In this document: piece by piece, positions 47,520 to 58,863 of the stretch
Position numbering within the stretch: position 1 is the first letter of the stretch
Layout of the letters: every line of letters begins with the position of its first letter
Source: Fragum whitleyi
Lineage: Eukaryota; Mollusca; Bivalvia; Cardiida; Cardiidae
Length of the DNA stretch: 64,000 bases
Assembly (NCBI GenBank): GCA_948146395.1
Contig: OX411551.1
Coordinates: 46,224,796-46,288,795 of the forward strand
Direction: 5' to 3'
The notes under the pieces: model-generated
What the model was told of the DNA's origin: nothing
The model's input: the letters and a program-made list of their open reading frames with translations, nothing else
The model's database searches: none
Made by a program: the position numbers and the translations under genes

Positions 47520-49480
47520 AAATTGTCAATATCCATGAATACCAATTGAAAATCGCCTGCGTATATGGTTTGGTTTTAGTTCACAAAATCTAAAAATGTG
47601 CAGTGAAAACAGTATTTTTTCTAATCCATGCAATATAATACATTTCCCCCAAAAGATTCCGAGCCCCTTTTTCCTTGGCATGGGTCCCCAAGAGAAACCC
47701 TTCTCCGGGGGAAACTTGCACTGGAAAAAGTAACATTTACAGAGTCTATTTAAATAGCATGCCATATATAGGGTTTTTGTTATAGTTCACACTGTCATAT
47801 TTATATAAAGAACATCTTCTCAAATTACAAATTGAAGAGGGAATAAAACATATTAATATTGTGGCAAAACAGGTTTATCTCACTAGACTCATATGACTAG
47901 AACAAATATAAACAGAAGATTGAATCTGGTGAGGACTGTTCCAGCTTGCCTCCTTTCTTGGGGTTTAGAGGCTTTATGAAATAATGCCTTGTGCCCCACA
48001 CCAAGAATGAAGGGGCATGCTGTACATCCTATACCAGTAGGCATTGCTCAGCAGGGAGATGAGGCGGGGTTGGATGGTGGATAAGATCGAAATGAAACAC
48101 AGAGAGAATTTTGACTAGTAAACAAAGAGAATTCAGAACGAGGATTCTTGCTAGGTCATGTGACGAAAGATAATGAGATTAATAACAAGAAGGCCAATGA
48201 AAATGGCTGAATATATCACATGACTCTGGGTGAGTTTACTGAATGGCTGTTTCTTATCACATGACCTCATTATTATGAAATAATTGGGCCAGATGCAAAT
48301 AAACAGCAATGTAAAAGTAGAATTCGAAGAACAATGGCCAGTTTCATTACTATCTTTTATAAACCACGTTTATTCCATAAACTTCAACAAAAAAAGGAAC
48401 ATGTTTCTACAAATGCAAAATTTTGGCCAATGTGAACTAAAAACATACCATACATGTAGGCGAATTTAATTTGAATTATACCTATGCACATATAGAAAAG
48501 CCGATGTCTTCAGTATATCATCACCTGCATATTGTGGCTTGCAATGTACTTAAAACGCTACCTAAATGTTATACTCCTCGGTCAACAAACAATATTTCGT
48601 AGATTTACTACTGCGTCTGTAAGCAGACGAAAGAAACTGCAGACAATAGAATTGATTGATTGAATGGGGTTTTACGCCGCTTTCAACATTATTTCAGTTA
48701 TATCGCGGCGGCCGGAGCACCTAACAATGGATTCCTGGTATTTCTCACGCCAGTATTACCATTACATCCTTTCCTAGCCTCCGACTGCTATTTCACATAG
48801 GTTTACGATTATCTACCCATTGGTGAAAGACAAACGTCGGAAAGGATATTTGCAGCCACCGGGGACCGAACCCACGACTTCCAGATTGGAAGTCTTGTGC
48901 CTAACCAACTGCGCTATGGTGGCGGCTGCCGCAGACAATAGAAAAAGTTGATACTGATAAACTTCAAATTTTCCCTCTACAGCAGACGATAGAAATAGTC
49001 GATATCGATAAACTTAAACTGATAGTCGCGTGCATATATGGTATGCTTTTAATTCACAATTTACAAAATTGTGTATTTAAAATAATTTGTTTTCCCGAAA
49101 TAAGCGTTTTAATACACTTTCCAAAACAGCTTCAGGGCCCATTTTCCCTGTGCATTAACCATTTTCCATACACTTCACCAGGCAATTAAGATTCTCAGTA
49201 TCTTTGCTCATTTAGATTACTACGAGTCTGTGAACTTAAACCATACCATATATATAACAGAAGTGGGATACTTTAAGTGTATTATAATGCATGCAAGGGG
49301 AAATATTCCCCAGGAAAGGGTTTCCGTTGGGGATCCAATGCACCAGCAAAAAGGGGCTTGGAATGTTTTTGGGGGCATGTATCTGAAAAAGAATACAGAA
49401 AAAAAGGGAACGTGTTTCTGGAAATGCACTCTTTTTGACAATGTGAACTAAAACCATACAGCGTATGTCTGTTCTCAGAA
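47520..49480. repeat. Cluster of related repeats with GTGAACTAAAACCATA ends
   Basis: A copy at about 47555-47745 is inverted relative to one at about 49222-49470 (shared GGGTTTC, TTGGGGA(T/C)CCA, AAAAAGGGGCT(T/C)GGAAT). Partial copies lie at about 48385-48470 and 49020-49150. Each has GTGAACTAAAACCATA or its inverse near an end. A SINE (48652-48930) separates them. Opposing 73-codon frames at 49220-49457 arise from the repeat. Probably a MITE family that inserts near its own copies. Confidence 0.65.
48652..48930 (-). mobile_element. tRNA-headed SINE with 13-bp target duplication
   Basis: Minus-strand SINE of the same family as 3659-3934. Right end holds the tRNA-like head (A box TAGCGCAGTTGG, B box GGTTCGGTCCC); left end holds the conserved GGCGTAAAACCCC block and a TCAATCAAT tail. 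Flanked by perfect direct repeats GCAGACAATAGAA (48639-48651, 48931-48943). The A box matches the Pol III consensus exactly. Confidence 0.9.
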
Positions 49481-50807
49481 GGTATTAATTACATAAAACG
49501 ACCAACTTTGTGAAATCATAAGCATGGAATGCTAAAATTGCATCCCTCACACAATATTTCTGCCTATTACAATTATCTTAAGCTATATTCATACTTAACA
49601 GGAACTTTATAGACAATTTCTATGTGCGTGAATTCACAACTGCATACAGTTAATTTAAGCATACAATAACAAATCAACTCACTTTAAAAAATGAATTAAT
49701 TGGAATGTTTACGATGACAGAGAGCACAATTTGCATACAATAACAGCAGTCCGAGAAAAAGGCTAAAGATTGAATCCCCCATGAAGAGACGCTTAATTTT
49801 GAAAGTGATAGTTTTGCTTTAAACAATAATCAAAGCTACTTTTACTGTTAGATTACACTTTATTTCATGTGTAATACAAAATTTCAGTTTTCATGAATCC
49901 TTATTGTTTAAGAAAGATTACGTTGGTGTTTTTCAGTTATGTCGTTCTTTCAAATAAGAAAATCGACGGACACTTAACCCTTGTCATGCTGAATAGATTT
50001 GGCTAAAAATTTTCATCAAAATTGAAGGGCAAAAAGCACTGAAAGTACCAACTGTAGGTCAATTTTTATTTGAAAAACTAAATCTATAGACAATTCTGGT
50101 AGAAAACGTGGTAAATAAGTCATATTTTCATGCTTTAAAGACACTTTTTGATAATTTTTTGTACATGTCTAAACTATTTTGCATTCTTTGGTTATATTTT
50201 AAAGCTACTATATCAGTTTTGGTCCACTAGATTACTTTGTATGAGTTTTTAATTTCATGTCCATCGACTCAGTTTCTGTGAATTCAAATGGCCATAAAAT
50301 TAAACAGTTTAAAAACTGCTTGTCTTATTTGCAATAACTTCAGTAACAGCACTTGACATTCACAATCTGTATTGCAGATACAAAAACACAGAAACTGGAG
50401 AAACTTTGACAGTTCATACAAACACGATAGAGGGAGCCTGGAAATAAGCAAAAACTAATTTCAAAGACATGTCTGGCGTTAGAGGGTACGACAATTTCGA
50501 GTCACACTTATGAGAGGTAATTTACAGACATCTGTACCGTGATGATTACCTGTTATCTGCATATTTGGAGGACTGTAGAACAATATATACACTGAACAAT
50601 CCACCAAAATATAGATATACAACACCAATATTCACTGCAATGCCAGAAGGGGAAGATTATCACAGGGTAATTTCATCATTATATTGATACTGTAATTCTA
50701 TTTTAATATGTTATGAAACAGTATTTTTCTGTTGTGAATGTATAAACCTATTCCACTTCATGATGTTTATGGCATAATTACATCATTATTTAATATGATA
50801 TTATCAC
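49481..50807. other. Non-coding, includes dispersed repeat at 50037-50102
   Basis: Only the repeat shared with 732-797 is recognised. No coding region supported. Confidence 0.4.
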
Positions 50808-50813
50808 ATACAA

Positions 50814-52022
50814 CAGTGCTCTTAATAAGCGGACGTCGACGTAAAATACATCCAGAATTTCAAAAGTTACATCCGGAAAATCAAACCCGGACGTAAAAAA
50901 GCGTCTGAGACTCGAGGAAAACATCCTGTAATTTGACCCCGGACGTTTCACAAATTTACCTAATTAAGGATTTAATGCAAGTCTACATGTGCAAAAAATC
51001 GATAATCAGCGCGAGCATACGCATTAAAGCTGACCAAAACAAGCCATGTGTAATGTGCGTGGTATTAGATTAACAACCAGTCTTTGATTACGCAATCTTG
51101 TCGGGTTATCGACGCGTCATTACCGCTTCTGTCATTACCTTTCTTCGTCGGATACAGATCGCGTGGGTCCATTGATAGAATTATTGAATCAAACAAAATT
51201 CAAGTCAGGGGAATATGCGTTATATCAAACGAAGTTCATGCAGCTCAAACCGATAAAATTTCGAAACATCGCTTCCTAAAAGTCTTAGAATAGATCTTCG
51301 GGAAATTTATCCGAAGTGAAAAAGACGCTACCGGAAAACATTAACAAAAGGTCATTTGACTGTCCTCGTTTAAATACGTTTAGAATCGGCATCTTCAGAG
51401 AACGCGGGGAAATCCCAATGACGTCATTTAAGTTGTCTGCAACATGTCTGACGAGAGATTTGAAATGACGAATTTACTATTTGGATTATTTTGCGTAAGT
51501 TTAAATAGGTTAAGAACTTTTATTGGCACACTACCTAGAACGTTCGCCACCTTTGGGACGACTGGCCGAGGAAAATTAAAGCTGCATTAATTTCCGTAAT
51601 ATCGCCGGATACCAAAACATCATAACTGAAATTTGAGTAAGCCGCATTTCCTAGGCCAACCGCGCAAGATACATCTAAGGACCGATTCCAAATAGAAACT
51701 CCACATTTTCTCATATTAGTTTACATAGTTTATTCAATGAAAATAATAAAAGGTGATTGTGAAACCAAATCTTGTACCTACAGCTATGAGTCAAAGCTAC
51801 AAGTTTTAAGGCTTGGAAGTCGTTTATCCTTAGAGAACCTACTAGAATCATGGACTTTAAGCAAAAATTTAAACTTATATTTAACATGGAAACGAGCATT
51901 TACAAAGTGTGCAAAAAATGATGGTGGGTGGGGTAAAAATTCCTTACTTCGAAAAAAAAATTCCTGAAATTCCAACATGGAATTACAAAAATTCCTGATT
52001 TTTGCCCTTATTGAGAGCACTG
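50814..52022. mobile_element. 1.2-kb TIR element with ATACAA duplication
   Basis: Left end CAGTGCTCTTAATAAG and right end, in inverse, CAGTGCTCTCAATAAG (15 of 16). Perfect 6-bp direct repeats ATACAA flank it (50808-50813, 52023-52028). Inner ends carry repeated ACATCC(A/G)GAA and AATTCC(T)GAAATTCC phrases. The 69-codon frame (51084-51293) and 76-codon frame (51737-51967) are not recognised as transposase. Non-autonomous; CAGTG ends recall hAT but the duplication is 6, not 8, bp. Confidence 0.7.
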
Positions 52023-52087
52023 ATACAATTAGAAGTTTTTGTTTTCTTTTATGTAATAATTAGCCTAGTTTTGTTGGAATGGCCCAG

Positions 52088-52929
52088 ATATATACTGAGT
52101 TACAAAAGAAAGTGTGCACTTTCACTTTTTGCATTTTTCTTGATTTTTACAAAAGTTGGGAGACATTTATGGGATAAATTTGATGTCATTCCTAAGATAA
52201 GGCCTTTTTGAAATTAGAAGTCAAATCAGAGTTTGGCAAAGCATCACATACTGCATACGCGAAAACAGAACGTATAAAGTTTAGATTTGAGCCCCTTACA
52301 GTTTGTTCTCTTGCAAGAGCTATGTGTGTACGTCACATTTTAGAGTTTTAGGAGACATTCCAAGCCATTTTCTGATAAAAGTTTTATTATTCCTGCAGAC
52401 GTTACGTGGGCGTCAACGTTAGTAATTGCTGCGATGTTAGGCCAGTAACTTATCGTCGAACAGTGCTATGACGTTCTACAACCTCTCCATTTTTGCTCAT
52501 TATAGGCCTGACAAAATGATGCCCACTATTTCTATTGGAATATGAAATCTTTGTCAATTTTGCTGACGTTCTGACCCTGACAATGTTCGATCATGTTCAT
52601 CAACGAAAATTATAAGTCAAACCACGCAGTTGCAATATGCACAATTGCAATGAAGATGTGATTTTATGATTAGCTACGACACAATGATTCAACTAAATGC
52701 AATTTCGGACCAAACAGACATCTAACGCGTGATGCACATGCAAAACAAACAAAATCAAAGGTCTCTTCTTAGCAGAAAAGGTTTGTACACCACGTGATTT
52801 TTTATTCCAAATATCGTTAGCAAATACTCTTGGAGAACGTCATACGAAATTGCATGACGGTAGGTTGTGTAATTTCTGAGATATTCAAAATTCAAAAGTG
52901 CACACTTTCTTTTGGAACTGAGTATATAT
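52088..52929. mobile_element. Mariner-like MITE with about 35-bp inverted ends
   Basis: The left end ATATATACTGAGTTACAAAA continues AGAAAGTGTGCACTTT; the right end is the inverse with two mismatches in about 35 bases. TA lies at both edges, as expected of Tc1/mariner targets. No transposase frame. A piece like the right end recurs near 56015-56055. Confidence 0.72.
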
Positions 52930-53867
52930 TACGATAGGTTCAAACAATGTCATGATGTCTATTTAGAACTGTTTTTAAATCGAGCACCGATTTATATACA
53001 CTGTTTTCCAGAAATCGCACCAGTTGTCTAGACGATACATTTTTACCCTTATCCGCTGAGCAATGTGTTCAAGCCAAACTATGTGTTTTCAAACACCAAA
53101 GAAACAGCCTTTCAGTCACAATCTACAAACTTTTTTTATCTTATTTACTTTTGCGACAAATAAAGAAGAGGCTATTACAAAATTTGATGTTATTTTCGCT
53201 TTTGGTAATTACCAGTTTGTATTTTCAGTGTTTATAACATGATTTTCGGTTGAGTAAAGGAGTTGAAACATTAAATAGGTTAACTGTATAATATATTTGT
53301 AGCAGTTACAATATTACTGCTCTGATTTTTTTCTCGAAAGGTCAATTACCAGTTGTAGGGCTGACAACCAATAAAATTCTGTAATGATTCTCACGTGGTC
53401 AAAACCCACGCTTACAGAGACTGGACACTTTCATTTTGCGTGTTATCCACTGAGCTTTTTGCTCAAGACAAACAACGCAGAAACAGCCTTTTTTAGTTAC
53501 AATCTACATGTTTTCTTATCTCCTTCACTTTTGCGACAAAAAAAGGAATAGGCTTATAAATAATTTGATGGAATTTTTGTTTTTAGTAATTACCAATTAG
53601 TATTTTCAGCGTTTTTACAAGCTTTTCGGTTGAGTAAAGGAATTGAAATCATCTTCGTGCTGTTCTAATTTGTTGTTCTAAAAACTGCTTAATGTGATCA
53701 ATGTCTATCCCTGCGGAGGGGATACATTGTGAAAAAGGTTTAACAACTTCTTATATTTCATAAAAGAACAACAACAACAATTCCTTACTCTCCTTCCTCT
53801 CCGTTTTCCTTCGTATCGAGTTCTTTCTTCATTTGTCGTCTGTTGGAATTGTCTGCTTCTATAGTTG
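52930..53867. repeat. Direct duplication about 385 bp apart
   Basis: 53030-53270 and 53430-53652 align along their length: CTTTTGCGACAAA, TTTTCGGTTGAGTAAAGGA, GTAATTACCA and GAAACAGCC occur once in each. The rest of the stretch is anonymous. No coding potential. Confidence 0.7.
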
Positions 53868-54426
53868 ATTTCGGGCTCAAAATAAGCCCCGCCCTGCCAT
53901 GCCCATAGTTATGGGCCAATCAAAATTTCTTGAACAATTTAAGTAAAGGATCACCAAGGGAACATTTTGGTAAAGTTTCATTGAATTCGGCCCAATGGTT
54001 TGGGAGGAGATGTCGTTTAAAGATTTTGGGCTCAAAATAAGCCCTGCCCTGCAACGCCCATATTTGGGGGCCAATCAAAATTTCTTCAACAATTTAAGTG
54101 AAGGGTCACCCAGGGAACATTTTGGTAAAGTTTCATTGAAATCAGCCAAATGGTTTGGGAGGAGAAGATTTTTAAAGATTTCAAAGTGAAAAATGCCACA
54201 CCCTGCCACGCCCATATTTGGGGGCCAATCAAAATTCTTTGAACAATTTAAGAAGAGGACCACCCAAGGATCATTTCTACCAAGTTTCGTTAAAATCCGC
54301 CCATTGGTTTGGGAAGAGAAGATGTTAAAGAAAAAGTTTACGCAGGGACGCACAGACGGATGCATGCACGACAGACACTCCGCCATGACAATAGCTCGCT
54401 GGCCTTCGGCCAGTGGAGCTAAAAAC
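53868..54426 (+). mobile_element. Helentron-like element, 5' end missing
   Basis: Three units of about 165 bp (GGGCTCAAAATAAGCCC, GGGGCCAATCAAAATTTCTT, AAGTTTCATTGAA), a tail GGACGCACAGACGGATGCA and a 3' hairpin GCTGGCCTTCGGCCAG followed by TGGAGCTAAAAA. Begins abruptly mid-unit. Confidence 0.8.
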
Positions 54427-54453
54427 AAGTTTAGTGCTTTTAAGAAATAGTCT

Positions 54454-54898
54454 ATGTCTAAGGCAGGGACTCCAGAAATTCAAGAAATGACCCTTAAGAT
54501 CCCAATCATCGAGTCCTTCAAACCCTGTTTGGTTGAAGTCAGACTAAAAACCTGGAACTCTTGGTTTCAGACTTGTTCCACCAAGCCTGCACCACCGCCT
54601 AGGTCTGCCACATCCCTTTTACACAGAAGACCATATTCACCAAATGCCTCGACATTGGAGGGATTGATAAATGACATACAGTCTCCCATTGATGTTGATT
54701 TGGTAAATTATATTTCAATCCATAATTGCATATTATATACCATATATTCAGTAATTAAAATTTTCAGTCAATGGAAATAGGCCTGTCTAAGCCCATTTTT
54801 CTATTTTTCAGACTACTAGGTCAGATCATGCCTCGGGAGGAGGTACCGTAGTCCGTCCTCGTTCACATAGCAGAAATATCAGATGCACACTCACCTAA
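54454..54898 (+). CDS. Possible two-exon gene remnant, unknown product
   Basis: Exon 1 (54454-54702, 83 codons, MSKAGTPEIQEMTLKIPIIE; proline/serine-rich tail) is followed by GTAAAT, a 109-bp intron with a pyrimidine tract, and CAG at 54811. Exon 2 joins in phase (TTRSDHASGGGTVVRPRSHS) to a TAA at 54896. In another frame the sequence from about 54855 to a TAG at 55074 stays nearly open and looks coding (serine/lysine-rich, ending in ERLFSDSDSIY), so a frameshift or a further splice is likely. It starts 28 bp after a Helentron end. No domain recognised. Confidence 0.35.
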
Positions 54899-55076
54899 GC
54901 AGACAGATCAGCGAAGTGGGAATCAATCTAGGTCAAAAGAGGGAAAGGCAAAATCAAAAAGAACACTAGCGTGTCCAGCTGGGTGGACGCCAGCAAAAGA
55001 GAAAAATAAATCATTAAACCATCATGTGGAACGTTTATTTTCAGACAGTGACAGTATTTATACATATATTTATTAG

Positions 55077-55492
55077 TTTCATGTCAAATTTTCATAATTG
55101 ATAAATATAACGCTCATTAACAGAAAGAAATGTTGTTTTTTCAGACGTTTTTCCCATGCCAAGGGTTTTTATAAACTTGGACTTAGACTCATTTATATAA
55201 ATTAATACGCTCAAAAGGTAGTTCCAATATTGGTTACGAAAATATAAAGATACCTGAAAAAACCCAAGCGTCTGCCAACCATGATCATGTTTATAAAGGA
55301 ATGCTTCACATGTGAACTGAAACCATATATAGCCAATTTCAACTGACAGTAATAGTCTAAAATATGACTTCTGGTAATGGGTTAAATATTGGACTGATGA
55401 TGGTTAGACCACCACCACCAACAACAGCAATCAAAAAGGTAAATAAAAGTGTTTGAAAACAAATTTAAAAGGCAACTATGTGATGTTATAAC
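55077..55492. other. Non-coding stretch, nothing recognised
   Basis: AT-rich; ATGTGAACTGAAACCATATA near 55310 is another end fragment of the 47.5-49.5 kb repeat family. Confidence 0.4.
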
Positions 55493-55528
55493 TGTAGTGT
55501 TCGATAATGGGTAGACTCATGACCAGGT

Positions 55529-55601
55529 GCCCAGTTAGCTCAGTTGGTAGAGCGCCGTGCTAGTGTTCTGGGGGTTGTGGGTCCGAGTCCTATGTCGGGC
55601 A
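55529..55601 (+). other. tRNA-gene-like sequence inside first LTR-like repeat
   Basis: 73 nt with acceptor arms GCCCAGT and GTCGGGC (imperfect), D arm GCTC/GAGC, A box TAGCTCAGTTGG (exact consensus) and B box GGTCCGAGTCC. The anticodon stem (CCGTG against TCTGG) pairs poorly, so this is not a functional tRNA. It resembles tRNA-Lys-type D arms. It could drive Pol III transcription of the element. Confidence 0.65.
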
Positions 55602-55752
55602 TAACTTTTCCTCTATAGTTATTACTTCAATGGTGTCAGAAGTAAACGGAGAACACTGGGTTCGGCCTTTTGAGAGCGGTATGGGACCGGCTCCAATTGG
55701 TTAAAATGGGGAGGAGTGTAGTGTTCGATAATGGGTAGACTCATGACCAGGT

Positions 55753-55825
55753 GCCCGGTTAGCTCAGTTGGTAGAGCGCCGTGCTAGTATTCTTTGGGTA
55801 GTGAGTTCGAGTCCCATATCGGGCA
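55753..55825 (+). other. tRNA-gene-like sequence inside second LTR-like repeat
   Basis: 73 nt; acceptor arms GCCCGGT and ATCGGGC pair over all seven positions (one G-U). A box TAGCTCAGTTGG, B box AGTTCGAGTCC (consensus), discriminator A. Anticodon loop CTAGTAT, but its stem (CCGTG against TCTTT) does not pair. The well-kept acceptor and promoter boxes with a decayed anticodon stem suggest selection, if any, for promoter and fold rather than decoding. Confidence 0.7.
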
Positions 55826-55860
55826 CAACTTTCATTTTCTAGTTTTCTGATTTTATACAG

Positions 55861-56864
55861 GAAAAACCATAAGTGTTTGTGAGTTAAAAATACCATTTGA
55901 GGTATACATGGGTTGCCAATGTTTTCTCTTCAACTCAATGTTCGCCACCTGTTCGCTACGACTTAAAATGACACGTTTTGCATTTTAATACATAATTATT
56001 TGAGGGAATGAAGGAAAAAGTGGAAAATTCAAAAGTGTCAAGTTTTCATTTTAGTTCAGTATATATTATAAAATTCTAATGGAGTTTGTTTGACAACCCC
56101 TTCCCCCCTTCCCGCCCCCTCTGAACCCTATTGGGGCGGTAAAAAGTAGACTTTTTGGCACCTTGTTAATAAATATGAAATCTCAATAATACGGCAAACA
56201 TATATCTAATACATTTTCAAGTTGACTACTTCTATCACGTACCTTTCTTGGCACCAATTTTCAAGGAGAGTCTGTCATAAACAGCTCTTCCTTCGAGGCA
56301 TGCGGGTTTGAGATTCCCGCTAATCGTAATCGGTGTTAGGTATTTTCATAAGAAATACAAAAATGTGATACTGACGGAGGGGGGTTAAAACAAACCGGAG
56401 GGGTCTTTGCAGTACCGAACTGTGAATACACTTTTAAAATAAATGGTCTATTAAAATCTTGTTCAGTTTCATGAGAGAAATAAAATTGGGAAAATCTCTA
56501 GTAAGAGATAACAAACATCAACAAATATGAGTCCAATGAAATAAAAAATATTTAGTCAAGTTCTGGGCCCGAGGTTATAAAACTTTTTTCATGCTCAACT
56601 GAAAATTATCTCAATTTTTAGATTTGAATAAGTGTATGAAAATAAAATATAATATTAATAAGTTGTTATATATCACAACTTATTGATATGATCTTTTATG
56701 TTCATAATTAAAAGGAGTATTAGAACAGAATAAAGGCTTTAATCTCAAATTGAAATTTGAGAAAAAATTTAATTGAGAATAAAAAACGCTTTATAAACTC
56801 GGGACCTGAAATGGTTAAGATAGCAGAACTTTAGAGCTGAAATGAGTACTCGAATACCCGGGTA
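55861..56864. other. Non-coding stretch with a mariner-end scrap
   Basis: Near 56015-56055, AAAAGTGTCAAGTTTTCA and CAGTATATATTA resemble the right terminus of the MITE at 52088-52929. No gene. Confidence 0.4.
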
Positions 56865-57009
56865 TCGGTTAGGGTAACTTTCATATCTGGGTCCTGAATA
56901 ATTAGGTTTACAGTCAAAACAGCCCAAAGACAAACAGTCCAAAATTTGGTCAAAACGGCCCAGACCAGTTTTTACAATCGGACAAAACGGCCCAAATATT
57001 TAATTTGCT

Positions 57010-58863
57010 TTATTTTCCTGCCTTTTCCGATTTCTAATAATTTTCAATAACAAGTGAGTTCGCATTAAGTTATAACCTAAGTAGGTTGGGTTTTTTTCTC
57101 TCTTTTTTTTTTTTTTTTTTTTTTACTCTCTCTTATTTCATACATGTATGACAGTGTTAGAGTGTGTGTGTTAAATTACATCAAATAGGCGGGGTTGATG
57201 AAGAGCCCTATTTGTGAAATGGGTGGGTTAGATGTTAAATTACAATCGAACGCGACAACACTTTAAAAAGCACCAAAATTTCTTTAGCGCGGTTTTAAAT
57301 GTTTAATAGAACAACCCAGGCTGATTTAAGTATAACAGTTAATGACATGGATCTGACAAGCTTCGCAAGAAAACACGTTCGGGGTCTCTTTTCACGCGAA
57401 TCTTTTATTTTTAAGTTGGAATGCGGAGCAATTTCCAACTTAGATTTAACAAAACCGCAAAATGAACACAAGATAAATTCATTTCGGTTTTTTTGAGAAC
57501 ACACATCACGTGAACAGGATGTGAATACACTTCGGCCTATTTTGTATATCTCAACTTGACATAGACATACAGTTTATTGCATCAAAATGAAATAATCCTG
57601 TACAATTACACAACTATCACTTCATGTTTATTATTAACACGCTAATTCATGATTTAAACGATATTTATTGAAATTTGCGTACGAATTTACTAGTATCACA
57701 TGTTTACATTACTATATTTGGAAATCATGTGATAAGTCAAGTCTAATAAGGTCAGCTGTTGAAAATAGCACTAGCCAATCACGTGATCTGCTTATTTGGC
57801 AATGTCGCGACCTGGTTTCTCAGTATTGTGGCAATAGCACAGGCCAATCCCGTGATCTGCTTATTTGGTAATGTCGCGACTTATTTACGTAGAATTATGT
57901 TATAGCTTCTTTTAAAGGTATAGTTTCGCTTTCTGAACGACCTTGTCACACATTTAACTTATGACAAATTGTTAAATTGCACGTTTCTGTCTACAGTTAC
58001 GAAATAAAAAATCTTTAGTTTTTCTTAAAGTGAAGATACACTTTTAAAGTTAATTAATATTTTTGCAACATATTGTCGTTTGTTTCCCGTCATATTTCAG
58101 TTATCTCCATGAATGTTTCATTGTCAAAGCCCAAAATTCATCAAATAAAATCCTGGCCACCACATCTTAAATGGAATTATGAATATCTTTGCCCAATTGC
58201 ATTCCATCACCAAAGTTACATCGTGAAATTGACATTCATCTCAATCAAAAACATTCTTAATCGCTCACTTAGCGCTCCATTTATTCATTTCAAACACTCA
58301 CTCAAACCATTCAAAACTCTCAAAATTTCTCCATAAATAAGATCAACTTGTTCATGCAAAATGAATAAAGCATTTTAGAACCAAATCGCGATTTCACTGA
58401 CAATTGAAATTTAAAGCGTGTGATTCGTTCTTGGCGAAATATAAAGCTATTGGTGTAACTTTCATACATTTTTATTGATTAAATGGAGGTTTTACATATC
58501 GCTAATTTGTTCATCCTGAACAAATAAGCGACATTGGATTCAATTTCTTTAATTTCAATCAAAACTCGCTCCGTTCACGCATTCAACATCATTCCTAAAT
58601 CATTCCACATTCGTTCACCTTATCAATTTTATGATGTTATTAACTATACCCCCTACTCAGAAGTAGATGAGCACATATTGATTTCATCATGTCTGTCTGT
58701 CAGTTCATTGACCTTTTGCTTTCCGCTAGCTAAACGGAGAAGCAAATGACCTGCAATAACGAAAGTCATTTGAAAAATAACATAGATTCTGTTTTGAGTG
58801 TACAAGTGTCCGCCTCTGCGTCCATTAGTCGGCTGTATGGTCCATATCATATTCTTCCTTTTA
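57010..58863. other. Interior of the 3.8-kb element, unrecognised frames
   Basis: A T tract (about 57104-57124) and frames at 57299-57496, 58073-58336 and 58534-58749, none with a recognised domain; the first is open on both strands. A 69-bp-period duplication is described separately. Confidence 0.4.
57763..57880. repeat. Duplicated block with CCAAT and CACGTG-type motifs
   Basis: AATAGCAC(T/A)(A/G)GCCAATC followed by (A/C)CGTGATCTGCTTATTTGG and AATGTCGCGAC occurs twice, about 69 bp apart. The first copy combines CCAAT with CACGTG, the second has CCCGTG. Promoter-like, but no downstream exon is identified. Confidence 0.6.

Larger units (their letters stand above)
55493..55860 (+). mobile_element. 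Candidate TRIM (miniature LTR retrotransposon) with tRNA-like LTRs
   Basis: Two direct repeats start TGTAGTGTTCGATAATGG at 55493 and 55717 (offset 224). The first repeat runs to about 55630 and is followed at once by TGGTGTCAGAAGT (55631-55643), which matches the 3' end of tRNA-Leu in inverse, as an LTR-element primer-binding site would. The 86-bp interior ends AAAATGGGGAGGAG (55703-55716), a polypurine tract directly before the second repeat. No coding capacity. The 3' parts of the two repeats have diverged and I see no clear target duplication, so a simple tandem duplication is not excluded. Confidence 0.55.

Noticed and set aside
48154..48267. AGGTCATGTGA and TCACATGACCT as ends of an element
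   Set aside because: The 11-bp match does not extend and no flanking duplication was seen.
49220..49457. Three overlapping 73-codon frames on both strands
   Set aside because: They lie within a repeat copy that recurs in inverse at 47.6 kb; simultaneous openness in several frames is a repeat effect.
55529..55825. Two functional tRNA genes
   Set aside because: Anticodon stems do not pair in either copy and both are embedded in a direct repeat with retrotransposon-like boundaries.
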